The notes under the pieces: model-generated
What the model was told of the DNA's origin: nothing
What the model saw: the letters and a program-made list of their open reading frames with translations, nothing else
The model's database searches: none
Program-made: the position numbers and the translations under genes
DNA from: Tigriopus japonicus
Lineage: Eukaryota > Arthropoda > Copepoda > Harpacticoida > Harpacticidae
Assembly (NCBI GenBank): GCA_010645155.1
Contig: CM021313.1
Location: 2,702,660 to 2,766,659, forward strand
Direction: 5' to 3'
Length of the DNA stretch: 64,000 nt
Shown here: positions 11,144 to 26,100 of the stretch, piece by piece
How positions within the stretch are numbered: the first letter of the stretch is position 1
Layout of the letters: the number at the start of each line of letters is the position of its first letter

Positions 11144-14100
11144 ATGGGAAATTGTTTAAAAAAAGGCGAGGCATTTGATCCTGGCGCTGTTTTGGATCGA
11201 GTGATTGCCTCTGGAACAGCTTCAGAAGACAATGTCATCTATGGTTTGGCCAATTATAAGAAAGGAGGCCTCTTGGTTGAGTGCTTCAACAAAGGAGGAT
11301 CAAAAGAGGTACAGTCGCATTTTTAATGAACCAATATGTTTGCATATCAACTTACATTTTTTATTACTCAGATTTACTTAGGTTTGTCCACAAGGAAACT
11401 TACGGCTCAAATGAAAAGCGAAATTCATGTTTGAGTGCTATTTCAAACAATTATCTTTCTTGTTGTAAATCTGAGTATTACTAGTTCGAATGAATGTAAT
11501 AGATGCAATATGCGAAGATCAAAGACCAAAAAGATTTACAACACAGTTTTTTACGGTTTGAATTGCCGGCTAGATTTCTCTCGCATAAACTTCGAAAACA
11601 AAAGTCGAGACCGAAGTTGTGTCCTAAAACACAAAAAAACACTTTTGTTGCAAAAAAGGATATGAATTGGAATATGCCACAAATCTCACTTGCCGTTTCA
11701 TGCCTGACTTATTTCGATGTCAGCTTATTTTTAATCAACCACTTTAAGGAGTCTGGAAGCGTAATGAGCACATTTACAACCAAAAATTCAAACACTAGTT
11801 GGTTCAGCAAAAAAAAACAAAAGGGATGGCTCAACTTACATCAGATTTTATTAGTTGAAAGTAAGTGTTTCCTTGCCGGCTGAGGCAAGTAACGAGATGA
11901 CTATTGAATTTACGTTCTCCTGGCGAGTTTACATATTCCTTCCAACACCAAAAGGCAAGATTTCACCGGAATTGCAGTACCGCACTTTCAGAACAACATC
12001 GAGAGTTTAGCACGAGGCAACGGTCGTCACCACGACGAGGGAGATGTAATGAAATTTATCATTTCAGAACGGAATAAAATCATTCAAGTAAAACGTTTAG
12101 AAAAAAAATCGTGCTAACTTTTCATATTTTGATATAAATGTAAACATCAGAGAACACTTTTTTATGTATTATAATAACTTGAGATTTGGCGGTTAGGACC
12201 CTTATTAACAAGTAATTTGTATTATTATTAATAAGTAAAACGATTATAAAACAAAAAAAGGAAATTTGATTCTTACCCCCGGTCAGAACGGGACGGATAT
12301 AACGACTAGAAGGAAGTTGAAAATGAGGTCATATGACTCAAATTCGAGGACTTACATAGGAAAATTCACGACGCCGCTCATCGGACCTTGGCGGAGTCGG
12401 CGGTGTAATAGGTCAAGGATGGCTCAAGCCAGGATTACTTTCAAAATACACACTGGGTCCGATTAGTACAATGAAAATTAAACGGAACTATATATTTGTT
12501 GCAAAAACCTCACATTTTACTACAATGATCGGACCCAGTGTGTATTTTTGAAATTCGTCCTGACGTACAGTGGTCCCTGAATATGTTCACATGACTTCAT
12601 TCAACTTAAAGGAACATGGGGAAGGCAATTTTTCACATTGTCATTATTTTTGCCTGCCTTGTTCACTGCATCTTCGTAGGTCTTCTGCACCTATGGTGCA
12701 CCCCATGGTTTTCATAACCTTAAACTCAAAGGCACTTCAACATCCCACTTGACTTTCTAATCAATGAGTTGCGGAAATGGATCATGATTATGAGCAGTCA
12801 AAGACGACTGCGGCCATCTATCACATATTTAGGAAGGGACAATCGCTCATCCAGCAAGGCACGAATTAAAAAAGACGGGTGTTTGAAAACCTTCTTTTTC
12901 CTATTTTGTGAGATTTTTGGATAATTTTAACCTTTTTTTAGGTTGAAAAATATATTCGGAATAATCTGGGTCATCTTATGTATAACAAAGGAGCAGGAGA
13001 ATGTATCACTCGAACGGAATATTTGCGATGGAAGTTCAAAGATAAACAAGAGAAGGTGAATATGCTCTCATTGGTTTATATTTCGCAAATAAGTTATGAA
13101 AAAATCGACAGGTTTCTTAAACTTTAAAAGAAATGCGCCATAACAAGCAAAACATATTGAAGCAGGTATTCTATTTTCAATCAACGTAGGTTGTCTTGGG
13201 ACAAAACAACCCCCAAGGGATTACCTACGACCCTTTATTGCTATGGGAGGATCATGAAGCATGCTGGAAAATGCAATATCGGGGAGCAATGGGTGAGTTG
13301 GAATAGAATTATAGTTCTTAGTTCACCCATTCATTCAGGACGAATATTCGGGAATGTTCAGTTCAGTGGAATGCTGGAAACCTTGAGGAACTCTGTAAAT
13401 ACGAATATGGCTTTTCTTTGCAGGTGAATCCTTGCTTCATGTTCTGATCATATGCAACACTTTAGTTCATACAAGAATTGCTCGGCTTCTTCTCAAATGT
13501 TTTCCACGTCTTGTCATAGATAAGGTTGAAGGCGAGGAATATCTGGGTAAGTAACCTCGCATAGGAACGCTAATCGGAAACAAACAAATTTCATGTATTT
13601 CAGGGACAACGGGATTACATCTGGCCATAGCATATGGCAATGACGAATTAGCCCAAGTTTTGATTGAAGGGGGAATCAACATCCACGAAAGAGCCACAGG
13701 TCTGTTTGTATCAGAGCGAAGCAACCCCAAAGCACAAGACTAAGAACAATGCTTTGGGATGCCATGGTTTTTAACGTGTTTGGTGCAAGTTTTGATGCCA
13801 TTAATTGTTGGCACAACACTTGCCGTTTCGACGATCGGTTTGCATCTAAATTTTCATGACAGGATTCCAGATCGTGGCACGTTTGCTCTCGACCTACATG
13901 TAGATGAAGTCGGAAATTGAGAAGCAACATGTTAGTCGGTGCTACACCAAAGAAGCTTTTCTAAACTGAAGCATAACTTTTCAGGAACCTTTTATCTACC
14001 GGCTGACCAAGCTCATGATCATCCCAAAGCTGAAACCAACTACGAGGGTTTGGCGTATCTAGGCGAGTATCACTTGGCTTGGGCTGCGTGTCAAGCAAAT

Positions 14101-17100
14101 GAAACAATTTACAATCTTCTGCTGGAGAAAGGAGCTGATCCGGATGCGCAGGACCGCTTTGGAAACACTGTCCTTCATATGGTGGTGGTCACTAATCGGA
14201 TTGGCATGTTTGGATATGCTTTGCGCCATCCCTTGAAGTCTGGGAATTCCGAAATTGACAATAATGCTGCTTTGACTTGCCTAACTTTGTCTTGCAAGCT
14301 CGGTCGGGACAACTTATTCAAAGAAATGTTGGAATTGAGTTGCAAGGAGTTTTGGCGATACTCAAACATTTGTTGCTCGGCCTATCCATTAGGAGCTTTG
14401 GATTCAATTCGCCCCAGCGGCGACACAAGTAAATCTGGTTTAGGTTTGACAAAGAATACGTAAAGGTTCATTCTTTACTTTTCCCATCGCTAGATTGGGG
14501 CTCAGCCATGCTGATAATTTTAGCAGGAACAAAAGAGGAGCATCTGAATATGTTGGAGGGAGGGATCATCGCCAAACTTCTCGAGGAAAAATGGACGACC
14601 TTTGCTCAGATGTTTTTTGTAAAGAAATTCGCATTCGTTTGGGTTCACTTGATTTGCCTTTCCGTGGCTATTTACACTCGACCAGATTACACGGCCAGTC
14701 TCCTTGGTGGTTTAAAAGATGGACCAGAAGATATTGCCGATCATGTCACAAGGTAAATACTTTCTTCCGATGGTACACAGTGATAATCATCAAAATAATC
14801 TTGTTCAAGCCATCATGTGATTATTTTGCCACCTTACAATTTTCCTTTCATTTACCATCTAGATATTGTTTCGAAATTGCTACTCTCCTGGCAACCTTGG
14901 AATACATGATTATTCAGCAAGCTGAAGAAATTAAAAACTCTGGCATCAACAGTTTTTTACGAAATTTGGTAACGAAATTTTACAGAATGGAGAGAATAGA
15001 AACCTCGACTTACCTCTAAATACTTGTTTTAAATTGCAGAAAGGAACTCCGGCAAAACTTATTTACACGATGGGTAATCTGTTTTTGTTAGCAGCGGTGC
15101 CAATGCGGTTTCTTCAATGGAATGACAAAAACGATTTCTACAGAATTTTGGAGGAAACTGCACTAGTCATCGCAATTCCAGCCATATGGTTCTACTTGAT
15201 ATTCTTTGCAGGGTAAACTCATTTTGGGTTAGATCTCTGGATTACTTCCAAGAGGCGTTACTGTGTATTCATCTTTCTAGTTCAAGATACAAACCTAATT
15301 CAATACTGAAGTACGTGTGTGTCTTGTACGCCATTTTCATAAATGTGTTATAAACATGAAATTTACTCATATTGGTCACATTATTAGAGTGTTTGTCGCT
15401 GACTATGTTCGCACCTTGCTAACCGTGTTATCAATTTGATTCTATTGCAGGGCTATCAAGCTGACTGGTCCTTTTGTCACGATGATCTTTAGCATGGTCA
15501 CAGGTGACATGTTTACTTTCAGCATCATTTACATCATTATACTTTTTGGCTTCAGTCAAGCATTCTTCTTTATGCTAAAAGGCATCGAATCACCCGGTCT
15601 CTACCAATCTTACCACACCACTTGGGTGGGCATGTTCCACATGACGCTAGGAGAATATAACGTGAGTCCCATACCTTTATTTGTATGTGAGTAAAACGTG
15701 GCTCAAATCTTGAATTTAGCAAAGACGACTTTGGATTCCCTAGTGATACTTAATATTTTAGACATGGGGGTTTTGACTAAAGCGCCCGCAGCAAATTACG
15801 AGCCAAATATTTGATTTCAGCCAATTGCCTTTTTGCCCCATTTTTTACTTTTAACATTGTTCTTTCTCCTTACTAAATTACAGTATAACGTGTTCAGCGA
15901 CACCGAGCACCAAGGCATGGCCAAGCTCTTTTTCATCTTGTTTCAAATCATTCTTCCTATTCTCCTGTTGAACATGTTGATCGCGATGATGGGCAATACT
16001 TATGCCATAGTCAACGAAAAAAGTGAAAAAGAATTTTTGAAACAGGTGAGATCAGCTCAAAAAACAAGAAACTGTGTTCATTTGCTATTTATTCAACTTT
16101 GGTGTTTTTTCTACGAAGTGGGCCAAAGTGATCATGAGTATGGAACGATGTGTTCCGCCAATGAAAGCCAAAGAGTATTTGGAGCAATACAGTATCAAGT
16201 TAGGCGAGAATTTACGCGGAGTGATGGTAATCAAGAGCAAAGACAAAACTCGCGCCAGACAAAGAAAAGGAGCCTTGTACAATTGGAAGGTAATACTACT
16301 ATAAAACCAAAAATTACATATAACGATATATTATTACACGAAGAAACCAATGACTTCATCAACGTACCTTAAAAACCCTGAAAATCTTTTCTGATCTCAG
16401 AAAACAGGTAAAACCATTATTCGATACTTGAAAAAGCGCAAGATGACGGGAGATGATTTGAGGCGAGAAATGTGGGTTCATGATGAGGCTGAAACACCCA
16501 AAGCCTCTCGCAAAAAGAAGGCTTTGGGCTACGATGTCAAGTAAGTTCATGTTACGAATAAGTGCAGGGCGGAGCGGAGTTGAAAATCAGGGTTAAGAGT
16601 TTAAGTTTGAAATTTAGAAAAAGTTCTTTTCTGCTTAAAATAAGCAAATAATGTTTTGATCTCGATTGTTTGGTCAATAGTTCTTGTGTCATAGTTTAGT
16701 ATAGTCAATCAAATAGTCAGCTGTTCATTCCTCGCTCTACTTACATGGACCAAAAGCAGAAATATAGTAAAAAAATGGAGTTTGATAACAAAGCCGAAGA
16801 TTTTTTGGACCAAGAACCTCTGAAACTCAATTCTTCGGATTTTTTCATAAAATGAACTAAGTACTCAACTTCAGAAACATAATGAATCTAAATTTGAGAG
16901 TGAATTTTGGATATCTTTAATCATTTTGTCAGCAGCTTTCGCTTTCGGTTGAGAGCCCTTTCGGGCATCACTACTTGTAAGGAGGGTTACACTTTTCATG
17001 AAAACGCTTTTAATTTCGTTTTTTTCGGAATTATTTGCATTTTTTTCATAATTTCTGTTGATTTGGATTTTGGGCATCTTTTTTCGAAATTTCGTGCATT

Positions 17101-20100
17101 TTTAGTGTTTTTTGTAATAATTTTAGTGCATTCTTTGCTCATCTTCGAAAAAACATCACTGGCCCTTGACATATTTGCTTGATTGATTTATTGATTGATT
17201 AAGACAACATACCAAAATACCATCTTTTCCAAAAGATATTTGGTTGCACTTGGCCCACTTAATAAAATAGTATGAGTTTGTCTCTTCCCCAATATGCTTA
17301 TGGTGTAAGCTGGTCGTGAAGCTTACAGGTCGGTTGTTGAGGTAGATATGAAGTATAGTAGAACACGGACATCTAGAATTTCCTGGACGGCGCACGGCAA
17401 ATCAGGGGTGACCAAGATCAAGTGGAGAAGCACAAAAGGAGAGAACGTGCTTTTGAAAGTAGAAAGTCTCAGTTTTTAAAGAATTGATGATTATCCATCA
17501 ACTTACAACGGTTTGGGATACACTTCTGGAATATTTGAATAACAAAATGCATTACTCAAGCAAAACACTAAACTTGTAATGCCTCTTCATGGCTTCAATG
17601 AACAGATAAAACACCCTTAGAACATTCTATTATCTTAACTCTTACTCAGCCTAGAACACACCTTTTCAATGAATAAGGTTTATTTGCATCATTCGAACTT
17701 ATACTGATCATTGAACTAACTCATAAACCAAAAAGTAAGAATAGAAACCCATGAATACATGAAAATATTAAGACAAATTTGACTGTCATTGAAACTTACA
17801 AAAAAAATAAGCTAAACTAGAAATAAACTGACAATAGATCGATAGAAATGAGACAATATGAATCAAAATCAACTTTAACATTTTGAAACAGTTCTCATAT
17901 CTTTAATTTGGTCTCTAAAACACATCTTTCTAATATACTATTGCATTATGAACAAATGAAGTAAAACTGACTAGTCTTTCACTATGTATTTTACGTGATA
18001 CCAAGATATATTTTCCTGTTGAATGTTCTTATATCCAGGTTAGACTAGTCTTTCATGAAATTCTATAACAATTCAAATCATGAAGTTCTGAAGAGAAGCA
18101 AAGAAGGTTATGCCAAATTAAAAGTCCTTGTGTGTCAAACTTGGGAGCACGTTGGAAAATAGTCAAAAATTGGATATTTAGGCACCCTTGACCATAATTA
18201 CATTATACGTATATGATGAATTATATACTTTTTTTTTGTTTGTTTGTTGCGGATTTTGTTCTACCGCTACAAGGAATGCGATTCCCTGTAAACAAGGATT
18301 TCTCCCGACAGCGTCAATTCGATCCCCAACAGGATTCGAACCTACGCCGTCTGGGGAAGCACTTTTTTTTACCCTCGGCTCTTATAAGAATGCATTAGTA
18401 CGCGCGACCACTCTGGCTTCCTTATACATTACAGTATTTATGCTAGCTCATAATATTCTTAAGTTTAAATAAAATGATTTTCAGACAACGGTTTGGGATA
18501 CACTTTTGCAATATTTGAATGACAAAATGCATTTTTCAAGCAAAACACTAATTTTGTAATGCCTCCTTAGGTCTGAAATCTAGATTTTCAACTTGTTTGC
18601 ATCAATATCAATTATAATTATAAGGTGCAAGTCTATCTTATGGCATATGGACCTTAACCCACACGCAAATTCACTACTTAAAACTACTTGAACAACTCTT
18701 ACCCATACTGAGATTGTCCTGAAATCAATGACACGATCGTACAATAATTGAAATCCGAAGATGAAACCATCAATTGTAGAACATGAATTTATGCCAAGGT
18801 GACAACCCTTAAAAAAATCGATTTCTAATAAGCAATAAAGATTGCCATGTCTTAATTAAATTCAGGATAAGGCGTGGATGAGCAAAATCTATGTAAGTTG
18901 TTCAAGCCGGGTAACAGATAAGCTCAAAAAAAACGCCGTTATGTTGTTCAAGTTGTTTCTTGAATGAGCGTGATGAAACTCCGCGTTTTAGTCCGGGGGA
19001 GAATTTCCGGGGGAAATATGGTTCCTAATCCATTTTCAAGATGAATTTGCGTGGCATTTTTAAGCAAGACGACACCGAACGAGGGTAGCAAGAGCTGAGT
19101 GAAGGAAGACAACAGGGCGCGGAAATAGAGTAGAGCTACTCTGGACTTGCGCAAGCGATGAAGAGACTTCAGACGAACAGATTCCTTTGCACAGGCTACA
19201 CTTTTATAACATTTACACTTTAAGTAACTTTATCATAATCCTCAAAAATAGTTTTAATCGTCTTACCTTCATTCAGTTAGCTTTCTGAGAGGCCGGCCTC
19301 GCACTTCTGATATTCATGAGAACATTGAGCACCTAGAGAGCTTTCTAAGACACTACAAGACTTTAAACAAAACACACTGATTAGGGAATGATGATGCATT
19401 GGAAAATAGACACTAAAACACTCTTTATAAATTATGAGCCACATGAACTTTGTTGCACGACTTAAAAGAACAGCACAACTGAGCTTGTTTTCCTTCTTCA
19501 GGGTGTCTCCCACAAATCAGAAAAACTGCACACAAAATCAATCTTGTAGTGTTTTAAGACTATTGAAAGACACTTACGGTCTGAATGATTTTATTTGAAA
19601 GGTCTTCATTGATATTAGTCGAAAAAGCAAGCAGATTTTTTACTTGACAAGCCTCAATTGTGGTGTCTTGAAAGTTTGAAGAAAGGCTGGATTATGTGAT
19701 CTTCTAATCAAAACTAAGAAAAAACCTTATGTCATTCTGGATCCTCTTTTCAGACAAATTATTTGAACACTCACAAAAGGCTTTAAAGTTCATTACACTT
19801 TACATTGACAGGTTTTGTCCAATATGTTGCAAAATAAGTTCTTAACAATATTCTGATTGTTTTGGTCACCATTTTTGATTTTCATCTTCTCTCTTCAGGG
19901 ATCCTGTGGCACGTTGTCTTCTTAAGATTAATTATATTTGAACCAACAAATTAGGACAGACCAGCTGACTTAAAGTGTGGCAAAACAATAAGTTAAGTCA
20001 CCTTTGTGTAACATTCAAACCAATTGTTGCTCTTGGGGCCAATCAATGAGCATCTTAAAGTCATTTTGAACATTGCAACAGTGTCATCAAGCAACCCTTA

Positions 20101-23100
20101 ATCTAGAAGAGGCCTCATCTTTGGCAGTTCCCCCAGCCAAGTTAGCCAGAAGACCAAAGAGGCTGCTCTAAATTTCCGGCTGAATTGGCATTCGATCTTT
20201 GCCTTTCACTTGATTTGGGTCACCTCCGGCCAGTTTTGCCGTGCCGTGAAAAGTCCACCTCTATTCTAGATGTTCTTGAGTAGAAGCATATCTAAAAGCG
20301 TAAAAGAAGCACATGCAACGGAGTAGAAATAGCCATGCTCGATCAAGTTTTACCACATCAGCTGCGTTTTTCCAATTGCAGCTTATGTAGTAAAACTTGA
20401 TCGAGCATGGCTATTTCTACTCCGTTGCATGTGCTTTTTATGCATGCTATGTTTGTTTGTTGAGGAGTCAGAGCGCAACTTCGCAGCTGCGATCTGATAG
20501 AGGCTGTCCGCCATATGGGGATATTGCCGCTCCACTTGGACAAGCTAAAAAGCAAGCATTAAGTTTTACCTCATCCTCGGGAATGACCCCGGGTTCGCCC
20601 ATTTAAGCCGTCAAGGGCCGTGACTTCTGCATGTAACTTAACACCACAGAACTTAATACCACTAGGACTCGGCAAGCCCGCGATCGAACCGGGGCTTGCC
20701 TTGTTTGCATTGAAAGACAGTTCAACACTAAATTTTGACTCTGAAGAGTTGAGTTTGAAAATTGTGTTTTGCATTTGAAAGACGGTTCATTTGCTAAGTT
20801 TTAACTCTGAAGAATCGAGTTTTGAGGGGGGCCGTCAGCTGGGATCGAACTCCAGTTATCCGCATGACAAACCGACGCAGTACGCACTACGCCATACCTC
20901 ACCCCTTATGCTTGCATGCATCAAGGTGCAGACCCAAAAAGCAAAATTTTACAAGTACGACATCAAAATGTCATTGGTATAACAATTAGTGTTTTGCTCA
21001 TGAAAAAAATACTTGTGCCCCTATAGGTCATTTTTCATGCGGCTACTTTTTACTCAAGCACTCTTCACTCACTCTAGGTTGCGTTTTACTTCAGAAGGGC
21101 AAAAGAACAAATACCCAACATAACAGCAAAATTTAAAAAGCCAAGTTTGCAAGCATTTTTCTCTTGTGTATTATGCATTAAAATCGTTGGATGCTCTTAC
21201 TTTGTTGTGTTCCTAATTGTTCCAAGTTTTGTTAGATTAAATACATTTTTGAACCTGCAGAAGGTTGAAGTTTCACAAAGTCTTGTGTTCCATAACAGAA
21301 CTAGTTTTAGAAAAAGATCTATGAAAAAATGCAACTTTGATGGAGTCTAAATGTTCATCAAATTTGTACACTTTTTGCATTGTTTGCACTCTCTTAATGA
21401 TTTTTTTTTGCATTTTTATGCAATTTTCGGTATTATGATTTGCATTTTTTGTGCAGCCTTACCTATTCATTACGCATTATCATTTTCTTGTTGGAGCAAA
21501 TCATTTTGTGTGTACTGTCTGGGTATTTGCAGCTTTGGACTTCAACCCACGGCCACTTTGGTTCCCGGACAGCTACCTCCAGGCGTTGTTCCCACCCCGG
21601 AGATGTTTGGCAGATCTCTCACGCCTCAGGATCAATTTGTTTTGGAGAACATGAAAGCTATGCAAAAATACTTTGACTTGGCTCAAAGTTGGCAAGAGGC
21701 TATTAAACGGAAGAACCAGCAAGCAAATGCGTCGGGCAAGCAACAAACGGCCAATCAAGGAGAAGTAATTGCTGAGCCTATGGGAGGTAAAACAAGATAC
21801 TCTTCTCCTTGCTGTTTCTCTATTATCATTTCGTAAAATCTTTTTTATGTTTGACACACAACTATTAGTAGGCCAAAGTTACAAAGATGAAGTTTTTGCG
21901 TTTAATATTTCAGTACTTCAACCAGCTTATATTGGACCTGATCCCCACACATTACCAGGTATTTTCTCTTACAATTAGTGTTCATTAACATCGTTAAAAT
22001 CATCTGCTCCCAGACGTCCTAACAGTTATAAAGTGCTAGAGGCCGGTTAAAGATTATAACTGATGTATGTGTTCGATTTGTTTAGGAGTTCGAAGAAAGA
22101 AAACAAAACAAGAGTTTCAACAGGAACTGTTCTGGAGAAAAAGAAGTCGCAAAAATATTCGAAGTCTCAAACAACAAAGTTTTGACTTGACCACCATACA
22201 GGATGAGTCTGACTTTAGTAGCGACGAAGATAATTTCTTTACATCACCTGATAATGGTAAGTTATTAACAATTATAATTCGCAACACTCACGAAACAATT
22301 TCATCATTGAACAGAAATCTGAGAAGTCACACGCATGGTGGAGCAAATCATGGGATCCTATGAGATTAGACTGGGTCAAAAGAGACATAATAGAGAGAGA
22401 GTACATAACAGAGCAAATCAAAATAGTGCCGGCCCAAATTAAATTGCCGCTTCGTAAGAGAGTGAAGCAAATTAGAGCTCAACTTCAACAATTAAGTAGA
22501 AATTCATACATGAAAAATCAAATAATTTAGTTAACAATGTCTACGTACTGAGTTCACAAAGACCCTAAAGGGCAAAGAAAAGCTTTCTTACTTTTTTTGT
22601 AGCTGAAAATTTACACCAACTAAATTACACTGTATAATATATAACAAGCTTAATGACTTGGTTAACTATTTTGAAACATAAATTTGTTGAAAATGGGAAT
22701 GGGCGAGACGCTCGAATTTGTTCCTTGTGGAATCAATTTAACAAAGTAAAAGTAAAATTACCGACGTCAATTCGGGAAAAAAATATTTTCAAAGGTGGCA
22801 AAAACAGACTTATTCCACTCTGTCTTGTCCAATCCCTTCCTTGGGTCTTGCTCTGAATCCGGAAAAGGATTCCTAAATTAGGGCATATTGGTGATAGGTG
22901 GGATTGCTCCGAATTTGAATTTTTGTGCTAGGTGGTACTCCTTCCGAATTTGGAAACAGGTAGGCCGCGAATTGCGCCGAATGTTGTTACAATAGGGACT
23001 TAGACCGAATGTTCTCTTAAGCCAAAAAGCACTGAAGTGGAAGTTTCTGGAGTGGGAGGCTAAAAATGTGAATTATGATTCTTGTAGGATGAATTCAATT

Positions 23101-26100
23101 GCGTTCTTCTGCAAACGAGACCTGGCAAATATTCAGTAGACCAGGTGTTTTAAATTTCAGCTCAATCAAATGCCGGAGTGAAAAGTTATGCCTTCTGAAA
23201 TATACGAACTGAAGAGAGCATAAAATGAAAGCGTTCGCCCTTTTGTAGAAAAACAATAACCAAAAAATGGGTTATTTTCAGAAGGATTTGCACTGAACTT
23301 GGAGAGAGCTCAACGTTTGACTCCGACATTTGATTGAGCGAGCTGAAAATTGAAATGTGTATTCTTCTCAACATATGCAAGGTGTCAATTGCAGAAGAAC
23401 GTAATTGAATTGTTCCTACTGGAAATCATGATTCCTCTCGTTAGCCTTCCAGTACAAAGAAATTCAGTGGTTCTTGACAAAGGTAAATGGCGTTAAAACA
23501 AGCAAATTAACGCACAAGTTGTAGCCATAAATCGTTTATTAATTACTAGATAGCGTGAAAGCATAGATATAGGCGCGAAGCGCCTAGATTCCCAACCTTG
23601 AAGGTCCATCTATTGACGGATATTTGAAATTTGGTACCGAGATGGACTTAGTCGTTTTTTCAAACTCAGTGAATCAGAACTCTAGCACAGATATCTACAG
23701 ATAGGACGAACTGAGCTAAATGGGTGCTTTGTTTTGAAGGAAAAGTCTCAGTTTGTTGTTGTACTGCATTCAGTTATTGCTGAAAAACATGTCCGAACTA
23801 GTTACTCATAGCCATCTGCTTTCACAGCCACCATACTTATTTCCGCCTTCAAAGTTTAAAATCAATGATTTAATAAAACATTTTAAGACATTATCTTACT
23901 TCCAAACGAGGAATTTGACAGAAGGACTATTATCATTTAAATGTCAAATAATTGCATTATAAGAGCAATTGTGTTTATTGCATAAATAAGCAATTAAAAC
24001 CCTTAAAAAATATCGGCACTCAAAATTGGAACTTGTTTTCTATCTGCAATATGTAATTTAGCTCAATACAAAAAAAAGATTTTCGTGTTGTGGAGCAATC
24101 AAATTTGGACATCCTAAGCTGAAAACTGGAAGATTTGAAATTCAACAATTTTCCCCAAATTTTTTAGGTCTGTAACAAGAAGTTGTGTTTTAAGACATGG
24201 TAGTATGTCGTATCTATAAATATCTATGAGGTTGAGATGTTGTGATCTTGCATGTATTGTAGTGATGGGTTTCGAGTTGGCAGTGTTGCCACTTTTTACT
24301 CGAAGTGTAGTTGCTGTTAAAATAGGCGGGTTGTTATAAACTTTTTGAACAAAGACCTAAACAGGGACCAATATGGCAACACTCGAACTATTTCGAGTTC
24401 GAGTTCGATTGGTAGTTATAAAAATGGATTTCGAGTTGGCAGTGCTGCAATATTTTACTTGGAGATTAGGTGCTTTGCCCTTTGAGAAGTTTAGTAGTGG
24501 TAAAGTTTTTGACCCTTAAGGACCAAAATGGCAAAAGTATGGCATAATTCGAACTCGAAATCCATCAGTAATGTATTGTGACTGAAGTGCGAAGTTAATA
24601 ATTCGCTTTGAAAAAGGCACAAATCATTTTGAGCTAGCTGTATCTTTTTATAAGAAAAGAACATACTCCTGTGTGTTGAAAAGCAACACATTATTTGTTG
24701 GTTTATTTGTTATTTGTTGCTGGTTTGTTTTGTCTCAATCCATAATGGTCAATCCCGGAAATTTGTTCAACATTCCTGTCAAGTGGCCACACTGAAGGCT
24801 ACCCCTTTATTCCTCGTTTGCTCCATGGACAGCGTTGCCGTTCAATATACAGTTTAGCAACTTGGACAAATTAACCACCAAGAAAATGATGATGTTGACG
24901 CACCATTTACAAATTCAATGAACTTCCCCCATACCTAAGATTTTATGTGAAAATGCAACTTCGAACCTATTTCTCATGGCACCAATATGGCAACTTCAAT
25001 GATTCATTAGGAAACGCTGATTCTCATGTTAGTTGACATTTATCTCGGTAGTGAAGCAAATTCCAACCAGAAGCGTCTTTGATGGTCAACACCGCCATCT
25101 ATTGATGATTCCTTTCAAATTTGGAACCGAGATGGACTTAGTCGATTTGAGCCCAGTGGGCTTGCTTGTGGATGCGCGCAATACCTGTTTTTCGGTTTCA
25201 ACTTCAGAGTTGCGCCGCAAGAGTCCCTCGCAGGGCTGGGAGTCTCCCTCACTGGAAGTGTGGCCAAGCCGTCTCTGGTGTAAGCTTTAGTCAGGCTGAT
25301 TTGGCAAAGGGGGTGGCATGCATTGACTTTGTGAGGCGAATTGTCATACGGAGTCTGATACCTCAGTGCATGTTTACAGGGAATTTCATTTTCTGTATCG
25401 GATAAAACCCCGTAAAAATGTCACCCTCACTACTGTTGAGCGGACAGTAAGTGTGACCAAAAATTCCTATCAAGACCAACTTTTTTAACTCGTACATAAC
25501 GCAAAAGCTTAAATTTGTGTTCTTCCTATCAGTGATTCAATGTATAGGCAAAAAAGTTCCTAGTTGTAGTATTCAAATCCAAGCCAAGGTCACCTAGTGA
25601 CGTCTTGGTTCTTTTGTGAAAGAAAGAAAAAATAAGAATAATTGGCGACGGGCGACACGTTTTTACGATTAAACTACCTCTAGAATTTAATAGATCTCAA
25701 TGGTTGTAGCGTTTATTTCAGGGGTGGAAAAATATGATTATAAACTCTGGTTTATCTGGAGTTAGGTTTGTCTGAAGCATTGTGATGACAAACTACGAAA
25801 TAGTGAAGTACAGTCGAGCTGGTGGGCCGTTTTACAAGTGCAATGGATTTCTGTTCCACCAAGAACACGCCATTTAAAGATGGCAAAGGATTTTATTCTC
25901 CATGTGAATGAAGGGAAGACAAATTTGTTGATATCTACGCAAGTTAGGATGAAGAAGTGGCCTTCGAAATTTTGTAGCAATTAATGGAAATAAAGATGGG
26001 TGCTTACCCTTGGTGTCGTTCTTCGCCACATTCTTGATTTTACTTGGGCATTCAGGGTTCACGGGTTGGCCGATTAGATCAAAAGTGATATGGTCGTTTG

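Noticed and set aside
11503..11883. 126-codon open frame in iav intron 1
   Set aside because: No domain or resemblance to TRPV N-termini is seen, and exon 1 to exon 2 joins in phase without it.
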